DNA from: Gammaproteobacteria bacterium
GTDB taxonomy: Bacteria; Pseudomonadota; Gammaproteobacteria; GCA-001735895
Length of the DNA: 9,043 nucleotides
NCBI GenBank assembly: GCA_027293245.1
Contig: JAPUFZ010000011.1
Span: 1 to 9,043 of the forward strand
Reading direction: 5' to 3'
Positions within the stretch are counted from its first letter, which is position 1. Each line of letters begins with the position of its first letter. Under the pieces are notes generated by a model. That model was not told where the DNA came from. It saw nothing but the letters and a program-made list of their open reading frames with translations, and made no database searches. Both the position numbers and the translations under genes were made by a program. Of the stretch, positions 1 to 7,238 are shown piece by piece.

Positions 1-530
1 TTATTTTCGGACTCATCGCCGTTGGCGCTGACCAGGCCACTGCCGCCGTCATCGGCGGGTTGATACAAATGATCACTAGCATCGTAATCATGCCGATATT
101 CATTGGAATTCACATCATGGGTATGCGCCATGCCGAAAATAAATCGGTTTCGGCTGGCTCTATTTTTAATTATTTCGCCAGAGTTCCCGCTGTTTTCTTG
201 TGCTACCTGATCATGACGATTATGATCATGCTGGGTTTGATCCTACTGATATTACCCGGAATTTATTTAATGATCGCCTACATGTTTTCGATGCCACTGG
301 TGGTGGAAAAGAATATGCCCGCATGGCAGGCGCTGGAAGTATCTCGTAAAGCCCTGACACGGAAATGGTTCCCGATATTCGGTCTTTTGCTACTAATGGG
401 ATTTATCAATACACTGGCAATTTTCACCCTCGGTATCGCCTGGATATGGACCATACCCTGGTCGGTGCTGACGATGTCGATGGTATACACAAAACTATTT
501 GGCGCCGAACCCCATACCCTTGCCGATTAG
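1..530 (+). CDS. BPSS1780-like multi-pass inner-membrane protein, 5' partial
   Basis: The reading frame is open from base 3 to the TAG at 528-530, giving about 175 visible residues. The true start lies left of the window, and the in-frame TTG at 60 is not a convincing start because coding continues upstream of it. The visible part is very hydrophobic, with about four membrane segments. It carries a proline-glycine turn ILPGIYL (249-269), followed by a charged stretch containing ALEVSRKAL (about 327-353) and then FGLLLLMGF. This pattern matches the C-terminal half of BPSS1780-family membrane proteins, whose function is unknown. The next gene starts 12 bases downstream, so this is probably the first or an early member of the MoxR operon. 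The family call is from memory of the motif pattern. A generic membrane-protein label would also fit. Confidence 0.75.
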   Translation, partial: IFGLIAVGADQATAAVIGGLIQMITSIVIMPIFIGIHIMGMRHAENKSVSAGSIFNYFARVPAVFLCYLIMTIMIMLGLILLILPGIYLMIAYMFSMPLVVEKNMPAWQALEVSRKALTRKWFPIFGLLLLMGFINTLAIFTLGIAWIWTIPWSVLTMSMVYTKLFGAEPHTLAD

Positions 531-534
531 GAGA
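529..534 (+). promoter_or_regulatory. Shine-Dalgarno supporting a TTG start
   Basis: AGGAGA lies 8 bases before the TTG at 543 and overlaps the stop codon of the preceding gene. It decides the start of the RDD protein, because no ATG or GTG sits at a suitable distance in that frame. Confidence 0.7.
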
Positions 535-542
535 TTTCATAT

Positions 543-1223
543 TTGCTGGATACAAGCTATCGGGTAGAGATTCCAGGCGGTATCGAGCTCGAGGCGCAGG
601 TAGTGGGGCCTGTCCCTCGCTTTCTCGCATTTAGCATCGACTTCATCATTCGTGGAATATTTCTGTTCATTGCTTCACTGGTCTCGATTCCATTCGGCCA
701 GCTGGGTATCGGTTTCTGGCTTATTCTCCTGTTTTTAGTCGAGTGGTTTTATCCGGTTCTTTTCGAAGTATTTAGAAATGGCCAGACTCCAGGTAAAAAG
801 GCACTCGGTATTTCGGTGGTCCAGGACGATTTAACTCCGGTTTCATTTGGTACATCTCTGGTGCGAAATTTATTACGCACCGCCGACTTCCTGCCATTTT
901 TCTACCTGTTTGGATTGATTACGATGGTTTCCAATTCTCGTTTCCAGCGGCTCGGTGACCTGGCCGCGGGCACTCTGGTCATTAGCGTTCGCGAGTCTTC
1001 AAAACCTGCAACAATAGACAATATCACAGCACTCGCCCCGTCGACTTCGTTGTTGAAAATCGAGCAAACTGCGATGGTCGATTTCCTGCATCGCAGCCAG
1101 CAGCTGTCACACCCTCGACAGCAGGAACTGGCGAGTATCCTCGACGGGGTTACGCATGGTAAAAATGACGACGGCGTTGATCAATTGCACCGCATAGGTG
1201 CCTGGTTCCTGGGTGTAAAATGA
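543..1223 (+). CDS. RDD-family membrane protein with a soluble C-terminal tail
   Basis: This 226-residue protein starts at TTG behind a good ribosome-binding site. The RDD signature is visible: R26 and D33 in the first membrane segment (PVPRFLAFSID), the loop FRNGQTPGKKALGI (77-90), R108 and D115 in RNLLRTAD, and RLGDLAAGT (136-144). Hydrophobic segments are at about 27-50, 56-76 and 115-131. The RDD domain ends near residue 150. A tail of about 75 residues follows, rich in Gln, Asp and His, and is probably cytoplasmic. Some RDD proteins have been linked to ion or solute transport, but in MoxR-type clusters the role is unknown. The gene ends in an ATGA overlap with the SpoIIM gene, pointing to coupled translation and a shared membrane complex (inference). 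Confidence 0.9.
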   Translation: MLDTSYRVEIPGGIELEAQVVGPVPRFLAFSIDFIIRGIFLFIASLVSIPFGQLGIGFWLILLFLVEWFYPVLFEVFRNGQTPGKKALGISVVQDDLTPVSFGTSLVRNLLRTADFLPFFYLFGLITMVSNSRFQRLGDLAAGTLVISVRESSKPATIDNITALAPSTSLLKIEQTAMVDFLHRSQQLSHPRQQELASILDGVTHGKNDDGVDQLHRIGAWFLGVK

Positions 1224-2176
1224 AGCAGCAATTATTTGAACAACAACACCAGGATACCTGGGACCAAATCGAGCAATGTCTCGATAAACCCGGCAATGTG
1301 CAAAACAGCGTGCTTTTCACTGAACACTATATGCTGTTGTGTCAACACCTGGCGCTTTCCAAACAGCGGTTGTATGACACAGCCCTAATCGATCGCCTGA
1401 ACAAGCTGGTGATGCGACTTTATCGAGAACTGTATCGCTACCGGAACGATTCCCGGTTAAATTTTTATTCCTTTTTTGTACGCGGATTCCCACTTTCTAT
1501 TTACCGTCATCGAAATTTTATTGCCGTTGCCTTGCTGGTTTTTCTGTTACCGGGACTGATTGCCGGCGTATGGGTATTTTTTGATGAAAACGCGGTATAC
1601 AGCATCATCGATGGCCCCAGCGTACGTCAGATAGAACAGATGTACGACCCTGGGGCGAGTAAGCTGGGTCGCGAGCGTGAAGCCGAAACCGATATAGCCA
1701 TGTTCGGTTTTTATATCCAGAACAACATCAGTATTGCATTTCGATGCTTTGCCGGCGGTCTACTCGCCGGCCTCGGTACACTACTGGTACTTTTTTACAA
1801 TGGTCTCTACATAGGCAGTATTGCAGGTCACCTGACGCGTCTGGATTATATCGATACCTTTTATCCATTTGTAGTTGGACATGGTGCTTTTGAATTGACC
1901 GCAATCGTCTTCAGTGGTGCAGCGGGACTTAAACTGGGATACTCGATATTAAATCCGGGGCCGTTTTCCCGCCGCAATGCTTTACGACGGGCAGGCCAGG
2001 AGGCGATACCGATGCTATACGGGATCATTCTAATGCTGGTTATCGCAGCCTTTATGGAGGCATTCTGGTCATCCAATGCCAGCCTCGCTATATCGGTGAA
2101 ATATACAGTCGGGGCTACCTGCTGGCTACTCGTGTTATTGTATTCGTTGTCGGGGAAGCGATTTGAATCTCGATAA
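1220..2176 (+). CDS. SpoIIM/DUF95-family integral membrane protein
   Basis: This 318-residue protein has a hydrophilic, probably helical N-terminal segment (1-95) rich in Arg, Gln and Tyr. Membrane segments follow at about 100-121, 174-194, 215-240, 264-284 and 293-311. The motif GHGAFEL (220-226), just after a TFYP turn, is the hallmark of the stage II sporulation protein M family. In Bacillus, SpoIIM belongs to the DMP complex that remodels peptidoglycan during engulfment. Gammaproteobacteria do not form endospores, so here the family must serve another purpose, and its partner is more likely the MoxR system. The ATG overlaps the stop of the RDD gene (ATGA, 1220-1223), and the 3' end overlaps the DUF4129 gene by 14 bases. 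SpoIIM and RDD genes are also neighbours in actinobacterial MoxR loci (family knowledge). Confidence 0.9.
   Translation: MKQQLFEQQHQDTWDQIEQCLDKPGNVQNSVLFTEHYMLLCQHLALSKQRLYDTALIDRLNKLVMRLYRELYRYRNDSRLNFYSFFVRGFPLSIYRHRNFIAVALLVFLLPGLIAGVWVFFDENAVYSIIDGPSVRQIEQMYDPGASKLGREREAETDIAMFGFYIQNNISIAFRCFAGGLLAGLGTLLVLFYNGLYIGSIAGHLTRLDYIDTFYPFVVGHGAFELTAIVFSGAAGLKLGYSILNPGPFSRRNALRRAGQEAIPMLYGIILMLVIAAFMEAFWSSNASLAISVKYTVGATCWLLVLLYSLSGKRFESR
2152..2158 (+). promoter_or_regulatory. Shine-Dalgarno inside the SpoIIM gene, supporting a TTG start
   Basis: GGGGAAG lies 4 bases before the TTG at 2163, or about 6 counting from the GGGGA core. The nearest in-frame ATG (2235) would remove SGWQAIDLGY, an N-terminal motif that appears to belong to the family, so the TTG is preferred. 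Confidence 0.5.
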
Positions 2177-3665
2177 GTTACAATTTAAGGCCAGTGTCCG
2201 ATCAGGTTGGCAGGCAATCGATTTAGGCTATCTGATGGCCACCGCCTGGTGGCGTACTCTATTCATGGTCGGTGCCCTGCCTTCGCTAGTCCTGTTTATC
2301 CCGCTATTGATCGTTTTTTCCGGCAATCCCTTCTGGGCAGGTTTTATTATCTGGTGGCTGAAACCCTTCTGGGAACGCCTGCCGCTTTACTTTGCCAGCC
2401 GCAAGATCTTCGCCGAGCAAACAACACAATCTGAAGTACTGTTACAGACCTGGTCACTATTTAAAAAAGATGCCATCCCATGGCTACTGTGGCGACGAAT
2501 TTCGGTGCAACGGGCCTTCAATGCCCCGATCACTGTGCTCGAAGGACTCACGGGAAAATCCCGCCGCAGCCGCCTCAACGTATTACAGGGCAAATATAGC
2601 GATACGGCCTTTGCCAATCAGGCGATCGGCTTTTGTTTCGAACTGATTTCCTGTTTCGGTATCGCTTTCATGATTGCTTTTTTTATACCCGACGATTTTG
2701 GCTTTGATACCCATAGTTCAACAGGCGATCTGATCCTGGCAGGCGAGTGGTTCTACACCATTTTCTGGTTTATCGCGATGATGCTGGTTTTACCCTTCCA
2801 TACAATGGCGGGATTCGCCCTCTACCTGAATCGGCGAATAGAGCTGGAAGCCTGGGATATCGAGATTACTTTTCGAAACCTGGCGCATCGCAAGCAGGAC
2901 TCTACCAGCAAGGCCGCAAGTTTGGCTCTCACGCTATTGCTTGCCATTCTGCTCATTACCACCACAACGTCTAATAGTTATGCAGCAGTGAATCACGATA
3001 GCCATTCGGCACAGCAATTGATTGAGAAAGTATTAGACGGTGAGGATTTCGGCCAGGAAAAGACCGTACGCGAATGGCGTTTTAAAAATCTGGTCGAAGA
3101 GAATGAAGACAAAATCCCCGACTGGATCATCGACTTTATCGAATGGCTGGAAAAAAATGTCGACTTTTCCAATGCGGATGGCTCACCAAATTATACCGCA
3201 ACCTGGTTAAAAATAATGCTGATTGTCTTTTTCATCCTGCTCATAGTTTATCTATTGCGCCGGTATCGTGGACCACTGATGAAATTAGGCCGTGGTAAAA
3301 AAACCGGGTCGGCCCCGGATGTGATGTTTGGTCTCGATGTCTCACCTGAAAGTCTGCCGGACGATATTCCTGCCCAGGTCATGTTATTCTGGCATGCCAA
3401 TCAGCAGCGTGATGCGCTCGGATTACTTTACCGGGCATCGCTTTCGCGTCTTATCGACCAACATGCGCTGGCCTTCAAATCGAGTCACACTGAAGCCGAG
3501 TGTGCAGCCCTGGTGAAGACCAGAGGTATTAATTCATTAAGTAGTTATTTTACCGGATTGACCCGTGTCTGGTGTCATCTGGCCTACGGCCATGAAATTC
3601 CTGAATTAGGCACGCTAGAAAAACTCTGCGACGACTGGTCAGAGGAGTTGGGCGATGCAGTCTAA
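2163..3665 (+). CDS. DUF4129-domain multi-pass membrane protein
   Basis: This 500-residue protein starts at TTG inside the end of the SpoIIM gene. It begins with SGWQAIDLGYLMATAWW (14-30), a membrane-edge motif typical of long proteobacterial DUF4129 proteins. Hydrophobic segments lie at about 32-52, 55-70, 157-174, 189-214, 252-268 and 349-365. Residues 275-348 form a hydrophilic, probably periplasmic region. The segment at 349-365 is followed by the basic RRYR, which places the C-terminus in the cytoplasm. The DUF4129 domain itself spans about 405-475 and shows ALGLLYRASLSRL (418-430) and the TE pair (443-444). The segment at 250-274 looks like a signal peptide, ending in S-Y-A. The domain's function is unknown, but it recurs beside MoxR ATPases. 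The last 11 bases overlap the DUF4350 gene. Confidence 0.88.
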   Translation: MNLDKLQFKASVRSGWQAIDLGYLMATAWWRTLFMVGALPSLVLFIPLLIVFSGNPFWAGFIIWWLKPFWERLPLYFASRKIFAEQTTQSEVLLQTWSLFKKDAIPWLLWRRISVQRAFNAPITVLEGLTGKSRRSRLNVLQGKYSDTAFANQAIGFCFELISCFGIAFMIAFFIPDDFGFDTHSSTGDLILAGEWFYTIFWFIAMMLVLPFHTMAGFALYLNRRIELEAWDIEITFRNLAHRKQDSTSKAASLALTLLLAILLITTTTSNSYAAVNHDSHSAQQLIEKVLDGEDFGQEKTVREWRFKNLVEENEDKIPDWIIDFIEWLEKNVDFSNADGSPNYTATWLKIMLIVFFILLIVYLLRRYRGPLMKLGRGKKTGSAPDVMFGLDVSPESLPDDIPAQVMLFWHANQQRDALGLLYRASLSRLIDQHALAFKSSHTEAECAALVKTRGINSLSSYFTGLTRVWCHLAYGHEIPELGTLEKLCDDWSEELGDAV

Positions 3666-4938
3666 ATCGGCCAGCAGGGTATTGTTGCTGATTTGCCTGG
3701 CATTATTGGTGTTTCTGGCCTGGGGATTCTATTCCAGTATCGAATTTTATGACGCTACCGAGCGTACGGCAGGCTCTATACGGGCGCAGCGTAATCCTTA
3801 TCTGGCGGCACAGCTTTTTATGCAGGAAAGTGGTATTAATGCGGTAGAAGCCGACAGCCTGATCGGGCTCGACACCCTGGACGGGGTTGCCACGGTACTG
3901 ATCACAGATGCAAACCAGGTAGTGAACCCGCGTCAGCTCGAGCAGGTACTGAGCTGGCTTGGAAATGGTGGGACGCTGATAGTCACTGCCAATTCCTTCG
4001 CCAATTCAGATGACCTGCTACTCGAAGAATTTAATGTAGAGGTGCAATGGCCCGACCGAGAAGATGATACCGCCGATGAGGAAACACACGACGATGAAAC
4101 GCAGGATGAGGGAACCCCAATCAGCGAATCACTACGTGAGCTCAACCAGCAAATCGAGGAAGGGAAAACACTCGAGGAAATTGGACAATTAAAAACTGAC
4201 ACGACCTCACTGACCCGCATCGATTTTGGCGACGATATCGGAGTTCTCGAAATCGCTTTTAAATCGTATAAGGTTTTAACGCATCCCTATGCCGAGGGAG
4301 AGGAAGTCGACGATTCCATGCCGCAGCCGTTTAGCTGGTCATCCTCCGACCACGGCATCCATATGATGCAATTCGACGTGGGTGACGGGCTACTGACAAT
4401 TATTTCAGATCCGACGATATGGACTTCCAGTCGAATCGACGATTACGATCACGCTTACCTGCTCTGGGTTCTGAGTGCGCAAACCGGTGATTTTGCGATT
4501 CTGCACCCTGCCCTGCGTGATTCCATCTGGGTATTAATGTCAGACAACGCACCTGAGCTATTGATCGCCCTGGCACTAACTATAGCTCTCTGGCTCTGGC
4601 ATCTGGGCCATCGATTTGGCCGAATTATACCGCGCGACACGGATGGCGGGCGCGCATTGAGCGAACACTTTTCGGCGACTGCAAACTACTTATGGCATCG
4701 TAAGGCAAGCGATAAACTGATTGAGCCCGTGCGAGCGCAAATACTACGGCGCGCGAGTATCGTGCTGCCCGGGTTCGCAGGCGCCGGCAATGACGCGCAA
4801 ACACAGCTTCAATTAATCGCCCGGCATTGTGGCATCGAAGTGGCTACCGTCGACATCGCACTCAATTCGATGGAATTCAACGAAGCTTCATTTGTACGAA
4901 CCGTGAAACTATTAAAATATATCGAGCAATCACTATGA
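3655..4938 (+). CDS. DUF4350-domain membrane-anchored protein
   Basis: This 427-residue protein starts at an ATG 7 bases after AGGAG (3643-3647). It has an N-terminal membrane anchor (about 8-25) and then the DUF4350 opening: NPYLAAQLFMQESG (47-60), VATVLITDAN (78-87) and LSWLGNGGTLIVTA (99-112), an alternating strand-helix pattern resembling a glutamine-amidotransferase-like fold with no obvious catalytic Cys. A very acidic stretch (134-153) interrupts the domain. A second membrane helix (about 302-317) is followed by HRFGR, and a cytoplasmic tail of about 105 residues ends the protein. The 3' end overlaps the MoxR gene by 4 bases (ATGA). DUF4350 proteins commonly sit directly beside DUF4129 and MoxR genes. 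A periplasmic location for residues 28-300 is inferred from the two-helix topology. Confidence 0.88.
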   Translation: MQSKSASRVLLLICLALLVFLAWGFYSSIEFYDATERTAGSIRAQRNPYLAAQLFMQESGINAVEADSLIGLDTLDGVATVLITDANQVVNPRQLEQVLSWLGNGGTLIVTANSFANSDDLLLEEFNVEVQWPDREDDTADEETHDDETQDEGTPISESLRELNQQIEEGKTLEEIGQLKTDTTSLTRIDFGDDIGVLEIAFKSYKVLTHPYAEGEEVDDSMPQPFSWSSSDHGIHMMQFDVGDGLLTIISDPTIWTSSRIDDYDHAYLLWVLSAQTGDFAILHPALRDSIWVLMSDNAPELLIALALTIALWLWHLGHRFGRIIPRDTDGGRALSEHFSATANYLWHRKASDKLIEPVRAQILRRASIVLPGFAGAGNDAQTQLQLIARHCGIEVATVDIALNSMEFNEASFVRTVKLLKYIEQSL

Positions 4939-5894
4939 ATAATCTAGCAACAAATCTGGTAGCCCTGTCGGCATCGCTTAATTCACTGAAGGCGCACGTC
5001 AACAAACACCTGATCGGCCAGCCGAAGGTCGTCGAACAGGTGCTGGTTGCGATGCTCGCCGGCGGACACGTATTGATCGAAGGTGTTCCGGGACTGGGTA
5101 AGACCCTGCTGGTGCAAACACTGGCATCAGGAATCGGGGGAAAATTCAAACGTATCCAGTTCACGCCCGATCTAATGCCAGGTGATGTTACCGGCCACGT
5201 CATGTTTGACATGGCACAAAGCAAATTCATACTCAAGCAGGGTCCGGTATTTACCAACCTGTTGCTAGCCGATGAAATAAACCGCGCACCGGCCAAAACC
5301 CAGGCGGCGCTGCTCGAGGTCATGCAGGAGTACCAGGTAACCCTGGACGGCAGAACACTCGAGGTTAAAAAACCTTTTATGGTACTGGCAACACAGAACC
5401 CGATAGAACAGGAAGGCACCTATGTCTTGCCCGAGGCACAGCTCGATCGTTTTGTTATCAAGATCAACATCGACTATCCATCGGCGGCAGACGAAATTCT
5501 AATCGCGACACAGCACTCCGCACAGTCGACCCCGATTGATAAAACAGCGCAGGAAAGTCTCATCGACATCACCACGGCGCAAGCGCAATGCGCCCAAATT
5601 GACGTCGATCCGAGTGTGGCCGAGTACGCCGTCAATCTGGCACGTGAAACCCGAAACACGACACTATTACGCCACGGTGCCGGACCACGGGCCAGCATCG
5701 CCCTGTTGAAATGCGCCAAAGCGGTCGCCCTGCTTAATGGCGAGCATTTTATTACCCCGGACGACGTAAAAAGCATGGCCCTGGCGGTGCTCAGACATCG
5801 CGTGATTCTCGCGCCGGAAGTGGAAATCGATGGTTTACATGTCGACGATGTACTACGCACGCTGATGGAAAAGGTGGATGCGCCGCGTTCATGA
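4935..5894 (+). CDS. MoxR-family AAA+ ATPase
   Basis: This 319-residue protein is a normal length for MoxR ATPases. Its landmarks are: IGQPKVVEQVLVAMLAGGHVL (27-47), Walker A GVPGLGKT (50-57), TPDLMPGDVTG (77-87), Walker B LLLADEIN (109-116), sensor 1 ATQNP (152-156), LDRF with a candidate arginine finger at R172 (170-173), and GAGPRAS with the sensor 2 arginine at R252 (248-254). All the catalytic elements look intact, so it should be an active ATPase. The start is the ATG overlapping the DUF4350 stop; the frame stays open upstream to 4827, but that extension lies inside DUF4350 and lacks family similarity. MoxR proteins are thought to act as chaperones in complex maturation, often with VWA-type partners. 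The partner here is probably the DUF58 protein encoded next, with which this gene shares an ATGA overlap. Confidence 0.97.
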   Translation: MNNLATNLVALSASLNSLKAHVNKHLIGQPKVVEQVLVAMLAGGHVLIEGVPGLGKTLLVQTLASGIGGKFKRIQFTPDLMPGDVTGHVMFDMAQSKFILKQGPVFTNLLLADEINRAPAKTQAALLEVMQEYQVTLDGRTLEVKKPFMVLATQNPIEQEGTYVLPEAQLDRFVIKINIDYPSAADEILIATQHSAQSTPIDKTAQESLIDITTAQAQCAQIDVDPSVAEYAVNLARETRNTTLLRHGAGPRASIALLKCAKAVALLNGEHFITPDDVKSMALAVLRHRVILAPEVEIDGLHVDDVLRTLMEKVDAPRS

Positions 5895-7219
5895 AACCGT
5901 CCCGTCATCTTTTGCTACTTTTGCTGGTCTGGGTAGGCCTCGGTCTACTCGTGAGCGTGGCACAGATCGCCGGCTGGCAAAATAGCTTAGCGATCAACCT
6001 GACCTTCTGGTCCTATGGCATCCTGCTCGGTATAGTCACCCTGTTCGACTTCTTCATGGCCCGATACACGCCAAAGTTGGAAGTAATCCGAACCCTCGAC
6101 CCGCATCTTGCCCTCGGTGTACGGCAAAGAGTCACGATCAAGCTGAGTAACCGATCGGCGAACCGACAAACGCTATGGCTGACGGATTCACCCTCGTCAA
6201 AACTACAACTACAGGGTCTGCCGGTAAAAGCACAAATAGCACCCGGAGAACATTTCGTCGTGCGTTACACCATTACTCCACTGCAACGTGGCCTCGCGCA
6301 ATTTGGCCAGGTTTGTTGCCGAATCATGTCGCCATTAAAATTATGGGAAAGGAATAGCTACTTCTGCAAACCCGAACAGGCCAAAATTTACCCCAATTAC
6401 AAACCACTTTTTCAATCTTCGTTTATTAACAGCGACCTGCTCTACAGTGACTGGGGCGTTCAAATAAGCCAACGCCGTGGTGACGGTACCGATTTTCGAC
6501 AGTTACGCGACTTTCGGGTGGGCGACTCCCTGCGCCAGATCGACTGGCGCGCAAGCGCGAGATTTAACCGGCCGATCTCACGCGAATACCAGGAAGAACG
6601 AGACCAGCAAGTCATATTTCTGCTCGATTGCGGACGCCGTATGCGCGCCAAAGATGGCGACATTAGTCATTTCGATCACGCCCTCAATGCCCTGGTGCTT
6701 TCAGCATTCGTGGTATTGCGACAGGGCGATAGCGTGGGCTTACTGAGTTTTGCCGGCCAGCCCCGGTGGGTGCCGCCATTCAAAGGCCGGCTGCAGGTCG
6801 GTCACCTGCTCGATCAGATCTATGATCTCGACAGTACCCTGGCTACCAGCGATTATCTCGAAGTGGCACAGCAATTGATGACTCGCCAGTCAAAGCGTTC
6901 ACTCATCATTTTGATTTCATCGATCGAACCCGAAGACCGGGACGACCTCTCGAAGGCAGTAAAAATGTTATCGCAACATCACCTGGTATTAGTCGCCTGC
7001 ATGCGACAACAGGTACTCACCGACGCGCAGCATGCCGATATTGTATCGCTCGAGGATGCGCTCAAATACTGTGGTGCCAGCCGGCAAATGCAAAAACAGG
7101 CGTCGATGCTCACCGATCTGCGCAGCCAGAACGTCATCGTTGCCGATACCCAGCCGTCCTATATGCACTCGGCCCTGATTAGTGAATATATGGCGCTTAA
7201 ACGTGGTGGTGCTTTTTAA
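5891..7219 (+). CDS. DUF58-domain protein, degenerate VWA-like partner of MoxR
   Basis: This 442-residue protein starts in an ATGA overlap with the MoxR gene. Two membrane helices (about 6-26 and 36-56) form a hairpin. They are followed by a beta-rich domain (60-160) ending in SPLKLWER (147-154). The DUF58 signature GTDFRQLRDF (199-208) with GDSLRQIDWRASAR (211-224) is complete. A VWA-like region begins at VIFLLDCGRRM (241-251), where DCGRR stands in place of the MIDAS motif DxSxS. A later strand reads LIILISSIEPED (338-349). DUF58 proteins almost always follow a MoxR gene and are thought to be the adaptor or effector of the ATPase. This is the last gene of the operon and it converges on the PLP-enzyme gene after 19 bases. 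Confidence 0.95.
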   Translation: MKPSRHLLLLLLVWVGLGLLVSVAQIAGWQNSLAINLTFWSYGILLGIVTLFDFFMARYTPKLEVIRTLDPHLALGVRQRVTIKLSNRSANRQTLWLTDSPSSKLQLQGLPVKAQIAPGEHFVVRYTITPLQRGLAQFGQVCCRIMSPLKLWERNSYFCKPEQAKIYPNYKPLFQSSFINSDLLYSDWGVQISQRRGDGTDFRQLRDFRVGDSLRQIDWRASARFNRPISREYQEERDQQVIFLLDCGRRMRAKDGDISHFDHALNALVLSAFVVLRQGDSVGLLSFAGQPRWVPPFKGRLQVGHLLDQIYDLDSTLATSDYLEVAQQLMTRQSKRSLIILISSIEPEDRDDLSKAVKMLSQHHLVLVACMRQQVLTDAQHADIVSLEDALKYCGASRQMQKQASMLTDLRSQNVIVADTQPSYMHSALISEYMALKRGGAF

Positions 7220-7238
7220 CCTGGAACCCCTGAATTGG

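Noticed and set aside
4827..4934. Possible 36-residue N-terminal extension of the MoxR protein.
   Set aside because: The extension lies inside the DUF4350 coding region and has no MoxR-like sequence. The ATG at 4935 in an ATGA overlap gives the usual family length.
4877..5419. A 180-codon open frame on the - strand, opposite the 3' end of the DUF4350 gene and the MoxR gene.
   Set aside because: It is antisense to an intact, motif-complete AAA+ ATPase. Its translation is Ser- and Cys-rich with no recognisable domain, as expected of a shadow frame.
5474..5908. A 144-codon open frame on the - strand, opposite the 3' half of the MoxR gene.
   Set aside because: It is a shadow of the MoxR frame with a low-complexity Ser/Arg/Ala translation and no supporting start signals.
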